Shown in pieces: positions 8,889-17,343 of a stretch of DNA of 64,000 nt. The translations under genes were made by a program, and so were the position numbers. Every line of letters begins with the position of its first letter. The stretch's first letter is position 1. This DNA is from Brevibacterium zhoupengii (lineage in GTDB: Bacteria; Actinomycetota; Actinomycetes; Actinomycetales; Brevibacteriaceae). Location: positions 2,604,001-2,668,000 of the forward strand of contig NZ_CP088298.1 of assembly GCF_021117425.1 (NCBI RefSeq). Reading direction: 5' to 3'. The notes beneath the pieces are model-generated. The model ran no database searches. It was not told the DNA's origin and saw only the letters and a list, made by a program, of their open reading frames with translations.

Positions 8889-8935
8889 GCTGCACGTTAA
8901 CCTGAGCTACACGTTGAGCTGAGCTACACGTTGAG
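8885..8935. repeat. Three tandem 17-bp units between convergent genes
   Basis: Units at 8885-8901, 8902-8918 and 8919-8935. Units 2 and 3 are identical (CTGAGCTACACGTTGAG); unit 1 differs at three positions. The plus-strand gene's TGA lies in unit 1 and the minus-strand gene's TAG in unit 3, so the array supplies both stop codons. Confidence 0.85.
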
Positions 8936-9571
8936 CTGTGTGCTCAGCTCGTGATCTTCGGGTCGGGACACGATGTCGATGACAGCCTCGGCGACGGTCG
9001 TCAGTCCGATGGTCTCCACTCCCCCGCTGAGGTCGTTGCGCCCGTCGCCGGCGATGGGCGCCATGACCTTGAGTTCGCGATAATGCACCGAGTCCGTTTC
9101 TTCCGCGGCGACTTTGAGCAGCATCTCCTGGGCTGCGCCGAAGACGCTGATGGCTCCAGATCCGGCACAGGGTTCGACACTGGCCACGCCGTTGAGAGTC
9201 AGGTGGCGGATTCGATCACTGCCACCCGCCTCGGCGAGCGCCTCCGACACGGCACAGGCCGCGAAGTGACCACGCAGATATGAACCGTAGTCCGCGTCGA
9301 AGGAGTCGATACCGCGAGCAATCATCGAGATGTCGACATACCAGCCTCCGACCGCAGCGATGACAGCGTCGACCGGCGGTGCGGCCACTCGACCGAGTTC
9401 GTCGATGACAGCTTGCGGTCGCTCCACCCATTCGGGCACGACGACCGGAGTGTACGGAGTCTTTGCCTCCGGCTGTGCGCGAACGATTCCGGTGACGTGA
9501 TGGTCGGCAGACAGATGCTGAGCAAGTCCCGTGCCGACATGGCCCGAGGCTCCGAAGATGAGGATGTGCAT
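8924..9571 (-). CDS. NAD(P)-binding SDR/NmrA-like protein
   Basis: A 215-residue Rossmann-fold protein. The N-terminal GASGHVG (7-13) is the dinucleotide-binding loop. The family includes atypical short-chain dehydrogenases and redox sensors; no YxxxK catalytic pair is obvious, so the activity is not assigned. The start is the ATG at 9571; the open frame continues upstream, but that extension is antisense to the DUF817 gene and has no family features. It converges on the RibD-like gene across tandem repeats. Confidence 0.75.
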   Translation of the reverse strand: MHILIFGASGHVGTGLAQHLSADHHVTGIVRAQPEAKTPYTPVVVPEWVERPQAVIDELGRVAAPPVDAVIAAVGGWYVDISMIARGIDSFDADYGSYLRGHFAACAVSEALAEAGGSDRIRHLTLNGVASVEPCAGSGAISVFGAAQEMLLKVAAEETDSVHYRELKVMAPIAGDGRNDLSGGVETIGLTTVAEAVIDIVSRPEDHELSTQLNV

Positions 9572-9694
9572 GTCTCGAAGTCTATTTGACGAAGACTTCG
9601 ACACCTTCGCCCAGACGATTTCCGGGGCTGGCCGAACGCGACACCGGCCACGATAGAATCGTCCTCGACCGCTTCTCACCCGGACAAGGACCCC

Positions 9695-10564
9695 ATGGCA
9701 GATCAGCACGAGCTCACTCGTCGTGAACGCGTCCTCGACGATCTGGCCAATCGGCATCTGGGTCGGATCCCCGCCGGTCTGAGAGAGTTCATCGTCTTCG
9801 GGATCAAACAGGCGTGGGCGTGCCTGTTCGGAGCTCTCATGCTGCTGGCCATCATCGCCACAGCGTGGTGGTACCCGGACGACGCGAGCCTGGCCCGCAA
9901 TGATCTCCTCGTCATCGTGGCTGTCCTCATCCAAGCCCTCATGCTCATCTTCCGTTTGGAGACCGGGCGGGAGCTCTGGGTCATCGTGCTCTTCCACATC
10001 GTGGGCACGGGCATGGAGATCTTCAAGACTTCGGTGGGTTCGTGGAACTACGCGGAAGGCGGTGTCCTCCACATCGGAGCGGTCCCCCTGTTCACCGGGT
10101 TCATGTATGCCGCCGTCGGCTCGTACATCGTGCGCGTCTACCGACTCTTCGATCTGCGCTTCAGCCACTACCCGCCGAGATGGATCACCGCAGTCATCGC
10201 CGCAGCGATCTACATCAACTTCTTCACCCACCACTTTATGGTCGATGTGCGGCTGGTCCTCGTCCTGGCTGTGGCCGTGGTCTTCTTCCGCTGCAGCATG
10301 CATTTCCATGTGCACCGACTCACGCTGCGCATGCCGGTGCTTCTCGCTTTCGTGCTGGTGGCGTTCTTCATCTGGATCGCTGAGAACATCGGCACCGCCA
10401 CTGGTGCATGGCTCTACCCTTCACAAGTCGACGGCTGGGAACTTGTGCCGGTGACCAAGCTCGTCGCGTGGTTCCTGCTGATGATGATCTCCGTCGTTCT
10501 CGTCACATTCGTCTACCCGCCCAAACCCCCGGATGAGGTCAGTTCACCTGATAATCTGAGCTGA
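9695..10564 (+). CDS. DUF817 family integral membrane protein
   Basis: A 289-residue membrane protein with about seven or eight hydrophobic helices. The block EIFKTSVGSWNYAE followed by GAVPLFTGFMYAAVGSYIVR is characteristic of DUF817. No biochemical function is known to me for the family. An AAGGA precedes the ATG. The penicillin acylase gene follows after 26 bases, suggesting one transcript. Confidence 0.85.
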   Translation: MADQHELTRRERVLDDLANRHLGRIPAGLREFIVFGIKQAWACLFGALMLLAIIATAWWYPDDASLARNDLLVIVAVLIQALMLIFRLETGRELWVIVLFHIVGTGMEIFKTSVGSWNYAEGGVLHIGAVPLFTGFMYAAVGSYIVRVYRLFDLRFSHYPPRWITAVIAAAIYINFFTHHFMVDVRLVLVLAVAVVFFRCSMHFHVHRLTLRMPVLLAFVLVAFFIWIAENIGTATGAWLYPSQVDGWELVPVTKLVAWFLLMMISVVLVTFVYPPKPPDEVSSPDNLS

Positions 10565-10590
10565 AACTCAGACTTGGCCGAAGGAGACAC

Positions 10591-13275
10591 ATGGCAGACG
10601 CGGATCCCGAGGATTCCAGCGCACTGGTGGCAGCGGTCCGCCGCCCATCGGGATCGCACCGCTTCGTGAGCACGAAGGTCCTCATCCGCGTCCTCGCTGC
10701 GATTCTCGTCCTGCTGCTCATCCTCACCCTGCTCGGCGTCTTCTTCATGCGCCGGTCGTTTCCCACTACGGACGGCGACATCTCATTGCCTGGCCTCGAT
10801 GCCGAGGTCAGCGTCACCCGGGATGAATCGGGAGTCCCGACTGTAGAGGCCAGCACCTCTCATGACCTCTTCCTGGCCCAGGGCTTCGTCCATGCCCAAG
10901 ATCGTTTCTGGGAGATGGACTTCCGTCGGCATGTCACCTCCGGTCGGCTCTCGGAACTCTTCGGAGAGTCACAGTTCGGCACCGATTCGTTCATTCGCAC
11001 TCTCGGCTGGCGCAAGGTCGCCGAGGCGGAGGTCGCGGCTCTCGATGACAAAACGCGCGCATATTACGAGGCCTATGCCGAAGGCGTGAACGCCTACCTG
11101 CACGACAAGTCCCCCACCGAGGTGTCACTCGAGTACGGAATCGTCGGCCTGCAGAACGGCGGGGTTGAGATCGAGGAGTGGACACCAGTCGACAGCGTGT
11201 CCTGGCTCAAGGCCATGGCCTGGGACCTGCGTTCGAACGTCGAGGACGAGATCGACCGAGCGATCAGCACGACCACGCTCGACGACGAGCAGATGGCCGA
11301 TGTCTACCCTGACTACCCCTATGACACCCGACCGACGATCATCGGCGGCAACGCCGGGGCCACAGCACCCGCGGCAAGCCGCAAGAGCGGCGACAGCAAG
11401 TCCGGTGGCAGCAAGTCCGGCGAGGACGAAGCACGAGCCGGAGGCGAAGTGACCGGGGTGGACTCACCACAAGCGGACGACGCGGCAGACAGCCAGACTC
11501 CGGGCAACCTCGGCGAGCTCAAGGAGCATCTGAAGACGCTGCCGACTCTGTTGGGGGTCAACAGTCATGACATCGGATCGAATTCGTGGGTGGTCTCCGG
11601 TGAGCACACTGCCACCGGTGCCCCGCTTCTGGCCAACGATCCGCACCTGTCTCCCGCCATGCCCTCGGTATGGCATCAGATCGGACTGCGCTGCACCGAG
11701 ATCACACCCGAATGCCCCTTTGACGTGTCTGGGTTCTCCTTCTCCGGACTGCCCGGGGTCGTCATCGGACACAATCAGAACATCGCCTGGGGTCTGACGA
11801 ACCTGGGACCTGACGTCGCCGACCTCGTGGTCGAAAGGATCCGCGACGGCGAAGCGGTTCGTGACACCGGGGACGAAGCCGTCACCACGCGCAAGGAGAC
11901 CGTGAAGATCGCGAAGCAGGAACCACGCGAGATCACGATCCGCTCGACGAGCAACGGTCCTCTCATCTCCGACCTCGAGGGCCCCTATCGCGGTGTCCTC
12001 GATGCTGCGACCGGAGCCAACACCGCCGACACGAAATCGGGTCCGGGCGATGAGCACTACCAGCTTGCACTGCAGTGGACGGCCCTGCAGCCGGGCAACA
12101 CTGCCTCCGCGATCTTCGGTCTCAACGCGGCCAGGAACTGGGACGAATTCCGGCAGGCAGCCTCACTCTTCGACGTGCCGGCCCAGAACCTCATCTATGC
12201 AGACACCGCCGGCAACATCGGCTACCAGGCCCCGGGCAAGATCCCCAAACGGGGCAAGGGCGACGGCATGCTGCCCCGACACGGCTGGAAGACCGACGAA
12301 AACTGGCAGGGATACCTCGACTTCAAGGATCTGCCGAGTCTCTACAACCCCGAACGGGGGTGGATCGTGACAGCCAACAACCCGGTCACTCCCCCTGGGG
12401 ATTCCGTCCAGCTGAGCAATGACTTCGACGATGGGGACCGGGCTCGGCGAATCACGAAGCTGGTCCAGGACACGATTGCCGACGGTGATGTCACGACTGC
12501 CGACATGTCTCGGATTCAAGGAGATGACCTCAATCCCCTGGCGCTGACTCTGATCCCTCTGCTCGAGGACATCGAGGCAGAAGAGGGCACCGACATCGCC
12601 GAAGCCCAGGAGCTGCTCTCGTCCTGGAACGGTCGCGATGACGCCAACAGCGCCGCCGCAGCCTACTTCAACGTGCTCACGAAGACGATCCTCGATGAGG
12701 TCTTCGCTCCGAAGCTGCCTGATGCTGTGCCCCCTGGAGGCGGCTCACGCTGGTACCTCATCATCAAGAACCAGCTCAAGGACCCCGACTCCGACTGGTG
12801 GGCCGACTCCGAGGTCGATGATCGGGACGAAGCGCTGGCTCGGGCCATGGACTCGGCGTGGAAGACGACCGAGGATCTGCTCGGCTCCGAACCGGTGACC
12901 TGGCGCTGGGGTATTCTGCACAGGCTGACCATCCGCAACGCCAGCCTCGGCGAATCCGGAATCAAACCCATCGAGCAGCTGTTCAATCGCGGGCCCTATG
13001 AAGTCGCAGGCGGTTCCGGAGAGGTCAACGCCACCGGGTGGGATGCTTCGGTCGGGTTCGAGACGAACTGGGTGCCGTCGATGAGACAGATCATCGACCT
13101 CAAGGACTTCAACCATTCGCAGTGGATCAACCTCACGGGCGCTTCTGGTCATGCCTTCCACCCGCACTATGCAGATCAGACCGAGGACTGGGCGGCCAAT
13201 AAGACCCGGCCGTGGCCCTACACTCCAGATGCCTTGGACCGGCACACCGAGGACACTCTGGTGCTGCGACCCTGA
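10591..13275 (+). CDS. Penicillin acylase family Ntn hydrolase, membrane-anchored
   Basis: An 894-residue amide hydrolase. A transmembrane anchor (about 29-52) places the enzyme outside. The alpha-subunit region has FVHAQDRFWEMDFRR. Autocleavage is expected at Gly329/Ser330 (GSNSWVVSG), making Ser330 the N-terminal nucleophile. An insert at about 256-305, rich in Ser, Gly, Lys and Asp, precedes the cleavage site and resembles a removable linker. Family members cleave penicillins, acyl-homoserine lactones or other N-acyl compounds; the substrate cannot be predicted. AAGGAG lies 5 bases before the ATG. Confidence 0.9.
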   Translation: MADADPEDSSALVAAVRRPSGSHRFVSTKVLIRVLAAILVLLLILTLLGVFFMRRSFPTTDGDISLPGLDAEVSVTRDESGVPTVEASTSHDLFLAQGFVHAQDRFWEMDFRRHVTSGRLSELFGESQFGTDSFIRTLGWRKVAEAEVAALDDKTRAYYEAYAEGVNAYLHDKSPTEVSLEYGIVGLQNGGVEIEEWTPVDSVSWLKAMAWDLRSNVEDEIDRAISTTTLDDEQMADVYPDYPYDTRPTIIGGNAGATAPAASRKSGDSKSGGSKSGEDEARAGGEVTGVDSPQADDAADSQTPGNLGELKEHLKTLPTLLGVNSHDIGSNSWVVSGEHTATGAPLLANDPHLSPAMPSVWHQIGLRCTEITPECPFDVSGFSFSGLPGVVIGHNQNIAWGLTNLGPDVADLVVERIRDGEAVRDTGDEAVTTRKETVKIAKQEPREITIRSTSNGPLISDLEGPYRGVLDAATGANTADTKSGPGDEHYQLALQWTALQPGNTASAIFGLNAARNWDEFRQAASLFDVPAQNLIYADTAGNIGYQAPGKIPKRGKGDGMLPRHGWKTDENWQGYLDFKDLPSLYNPERGWIVTANNPVTPPGDSVQLSNDFDDGDRARRITKLVQDTIADGDVTTADMSRIQGDDLNPLALTLIPLLEDIEAEEGTDIAEAQELLSSWNGRDDANSAAAAYFNVLTKTILDEVFAPKLPDAVPPGGGSRWYLIIKNQLKDPDSDWWADSEVDDRDEALARAMDSAWKTTEDLLGSEPVTWRWGILHRLTIRNASLGESGIKPIEQLFNRGPYEVAGGSGEVNATGWDASVGFETNWVPSMRQIIDLKDFNHSQWINLTGASGHAFHPHYADQTEDWAANKTRPWPYTPDALDRHTEDTLVLRP

Positions 13276-13283
13276 GACCCCGA

Positions 13284-14483
13284 TCAGTTCTTAGGCAGAA
13301 CCTTCGCCTCGAGGAAGTTCGCCACATCGTCTTCCCAGCGAACGGGGTCGACGTTCCATTCCTTGGTGTGGCGGGCCTTCTCGTAGACGGGCATCGTCAC
13401 CAGGTCGCGGCGCACCGATGCCAACGCGTGGGACGGCGATGAGGGTACGAATTCGTCATCGTCGGAGTGGATGAGCAGAACGGGAACGTCGAGTTCAGCG
13501 GCACGGGTCACCCAGTCCAGTCGGCCCAGATCCAGCGGCGTCTGCAGCCCGGTGATCGGACGCGCCCATGGTTGGGTGATCATCTCCAACGTGAGTTTCG
13601 CGACCGGAGTCGGCAACATGTTGAGACGGGCCTGATTGTCGAGGACATTCACCCAGTCGACGACTGGTCCGTCGAGGACGAGTGCCTTCACATAGTGCCT
13701 GTTGCGTCCGCGGGAGGCGGCCTGCAGCGAAATGGCGCCGCCCATCGACCAGCCGATGAGAACGACGTCGCTGGCACCGTGCGAAAGTGCGAAATCGATC
13801 GCGGCATCCACGTCGATCCATTCGGTGTCGCCGAGGCCGTAGCGAGAGGTGGTCTCGACTCGCACCTCGGCGTCATTGCGATAGGACATGGCGATCGCCG
13901 GGATGCCCAACGTATTGAGAATCGGAGCGGCACGCAGACCCTCGGCCCGAGTGCTGGCACGACCATGGACGAGGATCGCCCAGGTGCTCTGCGGCTCGGG
14001 ATGGTCGGTAGGCAGCAGCCAGGCCGGAAGCCTGCCTGCATCGGACTCGATCTCGATGTCCTCAGAATCGACTCCAGCCGCCAGCGGCTCCGGGTACACG
14101 ATGCCCGTCCAACGTCCGTGAGAGGCCCGTTTGATATCGCCGCGAGTGACCGAGAGGATCTCCCGGGACACGGTTCTCGAGCGCGGATCGTATTCGACGA
14201 TGTCGCCGATCACGGCATGGCCGGCACCCTGATTGAAGTAGAGGCCGTAGGTCCCGCGCACCGTCGTCTCTTCAGTGGCGGGCAGATGAATGCGCATATT
14301 GGGCGAGAACCCATCGATATGGAGAATATCGAGCTCTTCCGGCGCATTCTCGGGCACCACGATCTTGCGTGCGAAATAGACGGCCAGCCCCGAGGACGCC
14401 ACCGAGATCACAGCGCCGATCCCAGCACCGACACCCACCGAAGCCAGAAGCAGGCGAGTCGGGAATTTAGTGTCGCGAACCAT
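13284..14483 (-). CDS. Membrane-anchored alpha/beta hydrolase
   Basis: A 399-residue protein with one hydrophobic segment near the N-terminus (about 11-37) and an alpha/beta-hydrolase domain. The nucleophile elbow is GWSMGG (Ser246). The likely acid lies in IHSDDDEFVP (about 345) and the His in KARHTKEW (about 373). The LVHGRAS block (171-177) fits the oxyanion-hole region. The substrate is unknown; serine esterases or peptidases of this build are common in actinobacteria. An excellent AGGAGG site precedes the ATG. It converges on the penicillin acylase gene with only 8 bases between stops. Confidence 0.82.
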   Translation of the reverse strand: MVRDTKFPTRLLLASVGVGAGIGAVISVASSGLAVYFARKIVVPENAPEELDILHIDGFSPNMRIHLPATEETTVRGTYGLYFNQGAGHAVIGDIVEYDPRSRTVSREILSVTRGDIKRASHGRWTGIVYPEPLAAGVDSEDIEIESDAGRLPAWLLPTDHPEPQSTWAILVHGRASTRAEGLRAAPILNTLGIPAIAMSYRNDAEVRVETTSRYGLGDTEWIDVDAAIDFALSHGASDVVLIGWSMGGAISLQAASRGRNRHYVKALVLDGPVVDWVNVLDNQARLNMLPTPVAKLTLEMITQPWARPITGLQTPLDLGRLDWVTRAAELDVPVLLIHSDDDEFVPSSPSHALASVRRDLVTMPVYEKARHTKEWNVDPVRWEDDVANFLEAKVLPKN

Positions 14484-14669
14484 GAAAACCTCCTACCTTC
14501 ATTGTCGCCCAAGGAATGAGCAGTCTCCAAACGCTGTTGTGCAGGTGAGAAGGCTCCCCAGAGCCCGCGCGCTGCCACATCACGCATTGCCCGGAACCGG
14601 ACTGCCAGCGTGTCAGGCGGCAGTGGGACAATGGGAGACAAGAGAAACCGACAAGGCCCGGAGGTCGCG

Positions 14670-15095
14670 ATGAGTCAGTCACCGAATGCCAACGCAGAAG
14701 CCAATCCCGAGGAAGTCCGCTGGCAGGACGTGCTCACTCCTGCCGAATTCGCGGTGCTGAGGCAAGGCGGTACGGAACGTCCGTTCACGGGCGAATACGT
14801 CGACACGACGACTGTCGGAATGTACCAGTGCCGTGCCTGCGGTGCAGACCTGTTCCCCTCAGACACCAAGTTCTCCTCCCACTGCGGTTGGCCCTCGTTC
14901 TATGCGCCTCTGGCCGAGGACCGGGTGCGCTACCTCCGCGATACTTCGATGGGGATGGAGCGCATCGAGGTCCGGTGCGCGAACTGCGATTCGCACATGG
15001 GACACCTGTTCGAAGGCGAAGGCTACGACACACCCACCGACCTGCGCTACTGCCTGAACTCGGTGTCACTGCGGCTCATCGACGGACAGGAGTGA
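14670..15095 (+). CDS. msrB: Peptide-methionine (R)-S-oxide reductase
   Basis: A 141-residue repair enzyme that reduces methionine-R-sulfoxide in proteins. Zinc-site pairs CRAC (54, 57) and CANC (103, 106) and catalytic Cys128 in RYCLNSVSL are present. I start at the ATG at 14670, which has GGAGG 6 bases upstream; an in-frame ATG 60 bases earlier lacks a ribosome site. The stop overlaps the GTG of the next gene (GTGA), so the two are translationally coupled. Confidence 0.95.
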   Translation: MSQSPNANAEANPEEVRWQDVLTPAEFAVLRQGGTERPFTGEYVDTTTVGMYQCRACGADLFPSDTKFSSHCGWPSFYAPLAEDRVRYLRDTSMGMERIEVRCANCDSHMGHLFEGEGYDTPTDLRYCLNSVSLRLIDGQE

Positions 15096-15610
15096 GCGAA
15101 GACTCCCAGCTCGTCGTCAAGACCTTCGACGAACTCACCCTCGCCGAGCTCTACGGGATCCTGCAGCTGCGCTCCCAGGTCTTCGTCGTCGAACAGAATT
15201 GCGTCTTCCTGGACCAGGACGGTGTGGACTCTCTGCCGCAGACCTTGCATGCGTTCTTCCCCGGAGATGTGCGAACCATGCAGGATTCTCACGGCGCCGA
15301 GGTGGGCCGAAGTCTGGCGCCCAAGGCCTACGCTCGTATGCTGCCGCCCGATTTCCCGGACGGGCCGGCTTTCGTACCCGGCGCCCGCAGCATCAGCCGC
15401 GTCGTGACCAACCCTGATGTTCGCGGCGGAGGCTGGGGGCGACGGCTCCTCAGCGAACTCGTCGCCGGCCACAGCCACCGGCTGCTGACTCTCAACGCCC
15501 AATCTCACCTTGAGGGCTTCTACGCCGGCTTCGGGTTCAGCCCGAATGGTCCACGATTCTTCGAGGACGGGATCGAGCACACTCCGATGTCACGCCCGGC
15601 GAACGCCTGA
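15092..15610 (+). CDS. GNAT family N-acetyltransferase, ElaA-like
   Basis: A 172-residue acetyltransferase. The start LTLAELYGILQLRSQVFVVEQ and the motif-A-like segment SRVVTNPDVRGGGWGRRLL resemble the ElaA branch of GNAT enzymes, which use acetyl-CoA; the acceptor is unknown. The GTG start overlaps the msrB stop. Pairing with msrB may reflect a shared stress response, but this is inference. Confidence 0.8.
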   Translation: MSEDSQLVVKTFDELTLAELYGILQLRSQVFVVEQNCVFLDQDGVDSLPQTLHAFFPGDVRTMQDSHGAEVGRSLAPKAYARMLPPDFPDGPAFVPGARSISRVVTNPDVRGGGWGRRLLSELVAGHSHRLLTLNAQSHLEGFYAGFGFSPNGPRFFEDGIEHTPMSRPANA

Positions 15611-15624
15611 GGCTTCGGGACACA

Positions 15625-16098
15625 CTAGGCTCGGGCCGAACTGTCCTGCTGCTGCACCTGAGAGGCATCGACTGCCTCGATGAGGCGTGTCATCGTTGAG
15701 TGGAGCTCACGCAGATCTGCCTCACCCATATCGAGCTTGGCCATCATCTGCCCGGGAATCGCCTCGGCCGTCTTCCGCAGGTGCGCACCAGTCTCGGTCA
15801 AGGAGACTTCGACGACCCTCTCGTCGTGGCTGCTGCGTCGCTTCTCCACGTAGTCCAATGCCTCGAGACGTTTGATCAGCGGCGACACCGTTGCTGCCTC
15901 GAGTCGCAGCAGCTCGGCGATCTTTCGCACCGGCAGCCTCTCGTGCTGCCAGAGGGACAACATGACCAGGTACTGCGGGTGAGTGAGGTTGATGGGTTCG
16001 AGCACGGACCGATAGGCGGAGATCACTCCACGAGAGGCCACGGCCAAGGCAAAGCAGATCTGGCTCTCCAGAGCCAGAGGATCGTATGCGGTCTGCAT
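15625..16098 (-). CDS. MarR-family regulator, OhrR-like, with sensor cysteine
   Basis: A 157-residue winged-helix regulator. The N-terminus ESQICFALAVASR places Cys15 where OhrR proteins carry the peroxide-sensing cysteine, and EPINLTHPQYLVMLSLW matches the OhrR helix before the DNA-binding domain. The HTH covers about 57-85. OhrR normally represses ohr and is inactivated by organic peroxides. Here no ohr gene is adjacent; a divergent 70-residue unknown lies across a perfect palindrome that is the likely operator. Confidence 0.85.
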   Translation of the reverse strand: MQTAYDPLALESQICFALAVASRGVISAYRSVLEPINLTHPQYLVMLSLWQHERLPVRKIAELLRLEAATVSPLIKRLEALDYVEKRRSSHDERVVEVSLTETGAHLRKTAEAIPGQMMAKLDMGEADLRELHSTMTRLIEAVDASQVQQQDSSARA

Positions 16099-16137
16099 CT
16101 CTTCTTTGTCCTTCCAACGACGACAACCTTTTAGTTA

Positions 16138-16158
16138 GTACACTAATGATTAGTGTAC
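16138..16158. promoter_or_regulatory. Palindromic operator for the OhrR-like regulator
   Basis: GTACACTAAT, one spacer base, then ATTAGTGTAC: a perfect 10+1+10 inverted repeat between the divergent regulator and the 16226 gene. A TATATA-type -10 box lies a few bases downstream for the plus-strand gene, so bound repressor would cover the promoter. The site is AT-rich like known OhrR boxes. Confidence 0.8.
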
Positions 16159-16225
16159 ACTGTATATATACCGTTCACCTCAGCCGACGCCAACCGCCCG
16201 GCTCTCAACCATTGAATGGACTCAC

Positions 16226-16438
16226 ATGTCTGACTCCCACGATTCTCAGCGACGCGTTGCCTGGCTCAATCGCTTCTTCCGCAAGATCGTCGGCCCCGCA
16301 CAAGTCGACAACTCCCGTCCCGGTGGCTACTACGAAGATGAGCACCTGCGCCACGAGCGCCTCGACGCGATGGGCTTGGAGATGCGCACCGACGCCAACG
16401 GCCATTCCTATGTGGTGAAGAAGCAGAACCCCGAATGA
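16226..16438 (+). CDS. 70-residue protein of unknown function
   Basis: A short charged soluble protein beginning MSDSHDSQRRVAWLNRFFRK, with a possible amphipathic N-terminal helix and a GGYYEDEHLRHERLDAMGLEM core. I do not recognise a family. The ribosome site is weak. Support for a real gene: good codon use, a palindrome-bearing promoter region upstream and a strong hairpin downstream. Its position opposite an OhrR-like regulator suggests peroxide-dependent expression, which is inference. Confidence 0.65.
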   Translation: MSDSHDSQRRVAWLNRFFRKIVGPAQVDNSRPGGYYEDEHLRHERLDAMGLEMRTDANGHSYVVKKQNPE

Positions 16439-16465
16439 TCAGCGCAGCGTGAGCTCCCCAGAACG

Positions 16466-16512
16466 GGCTCGGGGCCGCGCCGGGGTGGTCTCCCCCGTCG
16501 CGGCCCCGAGCC
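16466..16512. terminator. Hairpin between the 70-residue gene and hemQ
   Basis: A perfect 14-bp GC-rich stem (16466-16479 with 16499-16512) between convergent genes. There is no T tract on either side, so it may act as a bidirectional, imperfect terminator or a 3'-end stabiliser. Confidence 0.6.
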
Positions 16513-16518
16513 CCAGGA

Positions 16519-17229
16519 TCAGCGCCAGTCGGTGATGATATCGACGAGTTCGCGCAGCGGCCCGGTGTAGAACGGAACCTCTTCGCGCACGTGCAGGCGC
16601 GCCTCGGTGTTGCGCAGATCGCGCATGAGGTCGACGATGCGGTGAAGTTCGGGGGCTTCGAAGGCCAGCAGCCACTCGTAGTCACCGAGAGCGAATGAAG
16701 CGATCGTGTTGGCCTTGATGTCCTTGTAGCCTGCGGCCGCCATGCCATGATCGCGCAGCATCTTCGAGCGTTCCGCGGGATCAAGGAGATACCAGTCGTA
16801 GGAGCGGACGAAGGGGTACACGCAGATGTACTTGCCTGGTTCGTCATCGGTGAGCAGTGCAGGCAGGTGCGCCTTGTTGAACTCGGCCGGACGGTGAAGT
16901 CCCACGACTGACCACACCGGTTCGAGGACTCCGCCCAGCATGCTGCGACGCACCGCCGAGTAGGCGGCCTGGACCAATTCGATGGTCGGCGCATGCCACC
17001 AGAACATCACATCGGCATCTGCGCGCAGGGCGGAGACATCGTAGATTCCGCGGACGACAAGCCCCTGCTCCTTCAACGGGGCGAGTGCTTCGTCGACCTC
17101 GTCGGCGAGTTCGGTGCGATCGGCATCACCGAGTTCGCCGGCGGAGGCGAAGACCGAATACGCGATATAACGCGTCTCGTTGTTCGCCTGATCGATCTGC
17201 TCGTCGGTGGGGTGAGAGTATTCGCTCAT
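16519..17229 (-). CDS. hemQ: Coproheme decarboxylase (HemQ/ChdC)
   Basis: A 236-residue member of the chlorite-dismutase superfamily. It oxidatively decarboxylates coproheme III to heme b, the last step of the coproporphyrin route in Gram-positive bacteria. Tyr138 in [15 protein letters not shown] is the expected radical tyrosine and His161 the likely heme ligand. I start at the ATG at 17229, which has AAGGAG 7 bases upstream; ten further upstream residues are not family-like. It is last in the run hemE-cgoX-hemQ, 114 bases after cgoX. Confidence 0.94.
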   Translation of the reverse strand: MSEYSHPTDEQIDQANNETRYIAYSVFASAGELGDADRTELADEVDEALAPLKEQGLVVRGIYDVSALRADADVMFWWHAPTIELVQAAYSAVRRSMLGGVLEPVWSVVGLHRPAEFNKAHLPALLTDDEPGKYICVYPFVRSYDWYLLDPAERSKMLRDHGMAAAGYKDIKANTIASFALGDYEWLLAFEAPELHRIVDLMRDLRNTEARLHVREEVPFYTGPLRELVDIITDWR

Positions 17230-17343
17230 TCCTGCTCCTTCTTCCGTGTGTCGGTGCATGTTGTGTGTAGTGGTCGGGTCTGCAAAGTAGTCGTGTCTGC
17301 GTGGCGGTCGTGCATGCGAGGCGGTCCTGCCAGTCTGGAAAAT

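Noticed and set aside
8885..8935. Possible CRISPR array
   Set aside because: The 17-bp units are directly adjacent with no spacers and no cas genes are in the window.
9572..10315. N-terminal extension of the SDR gene
   Set aside because: The extension is antisense to DUF817 and the Rossmann motif starts right after the ATG at 9571.
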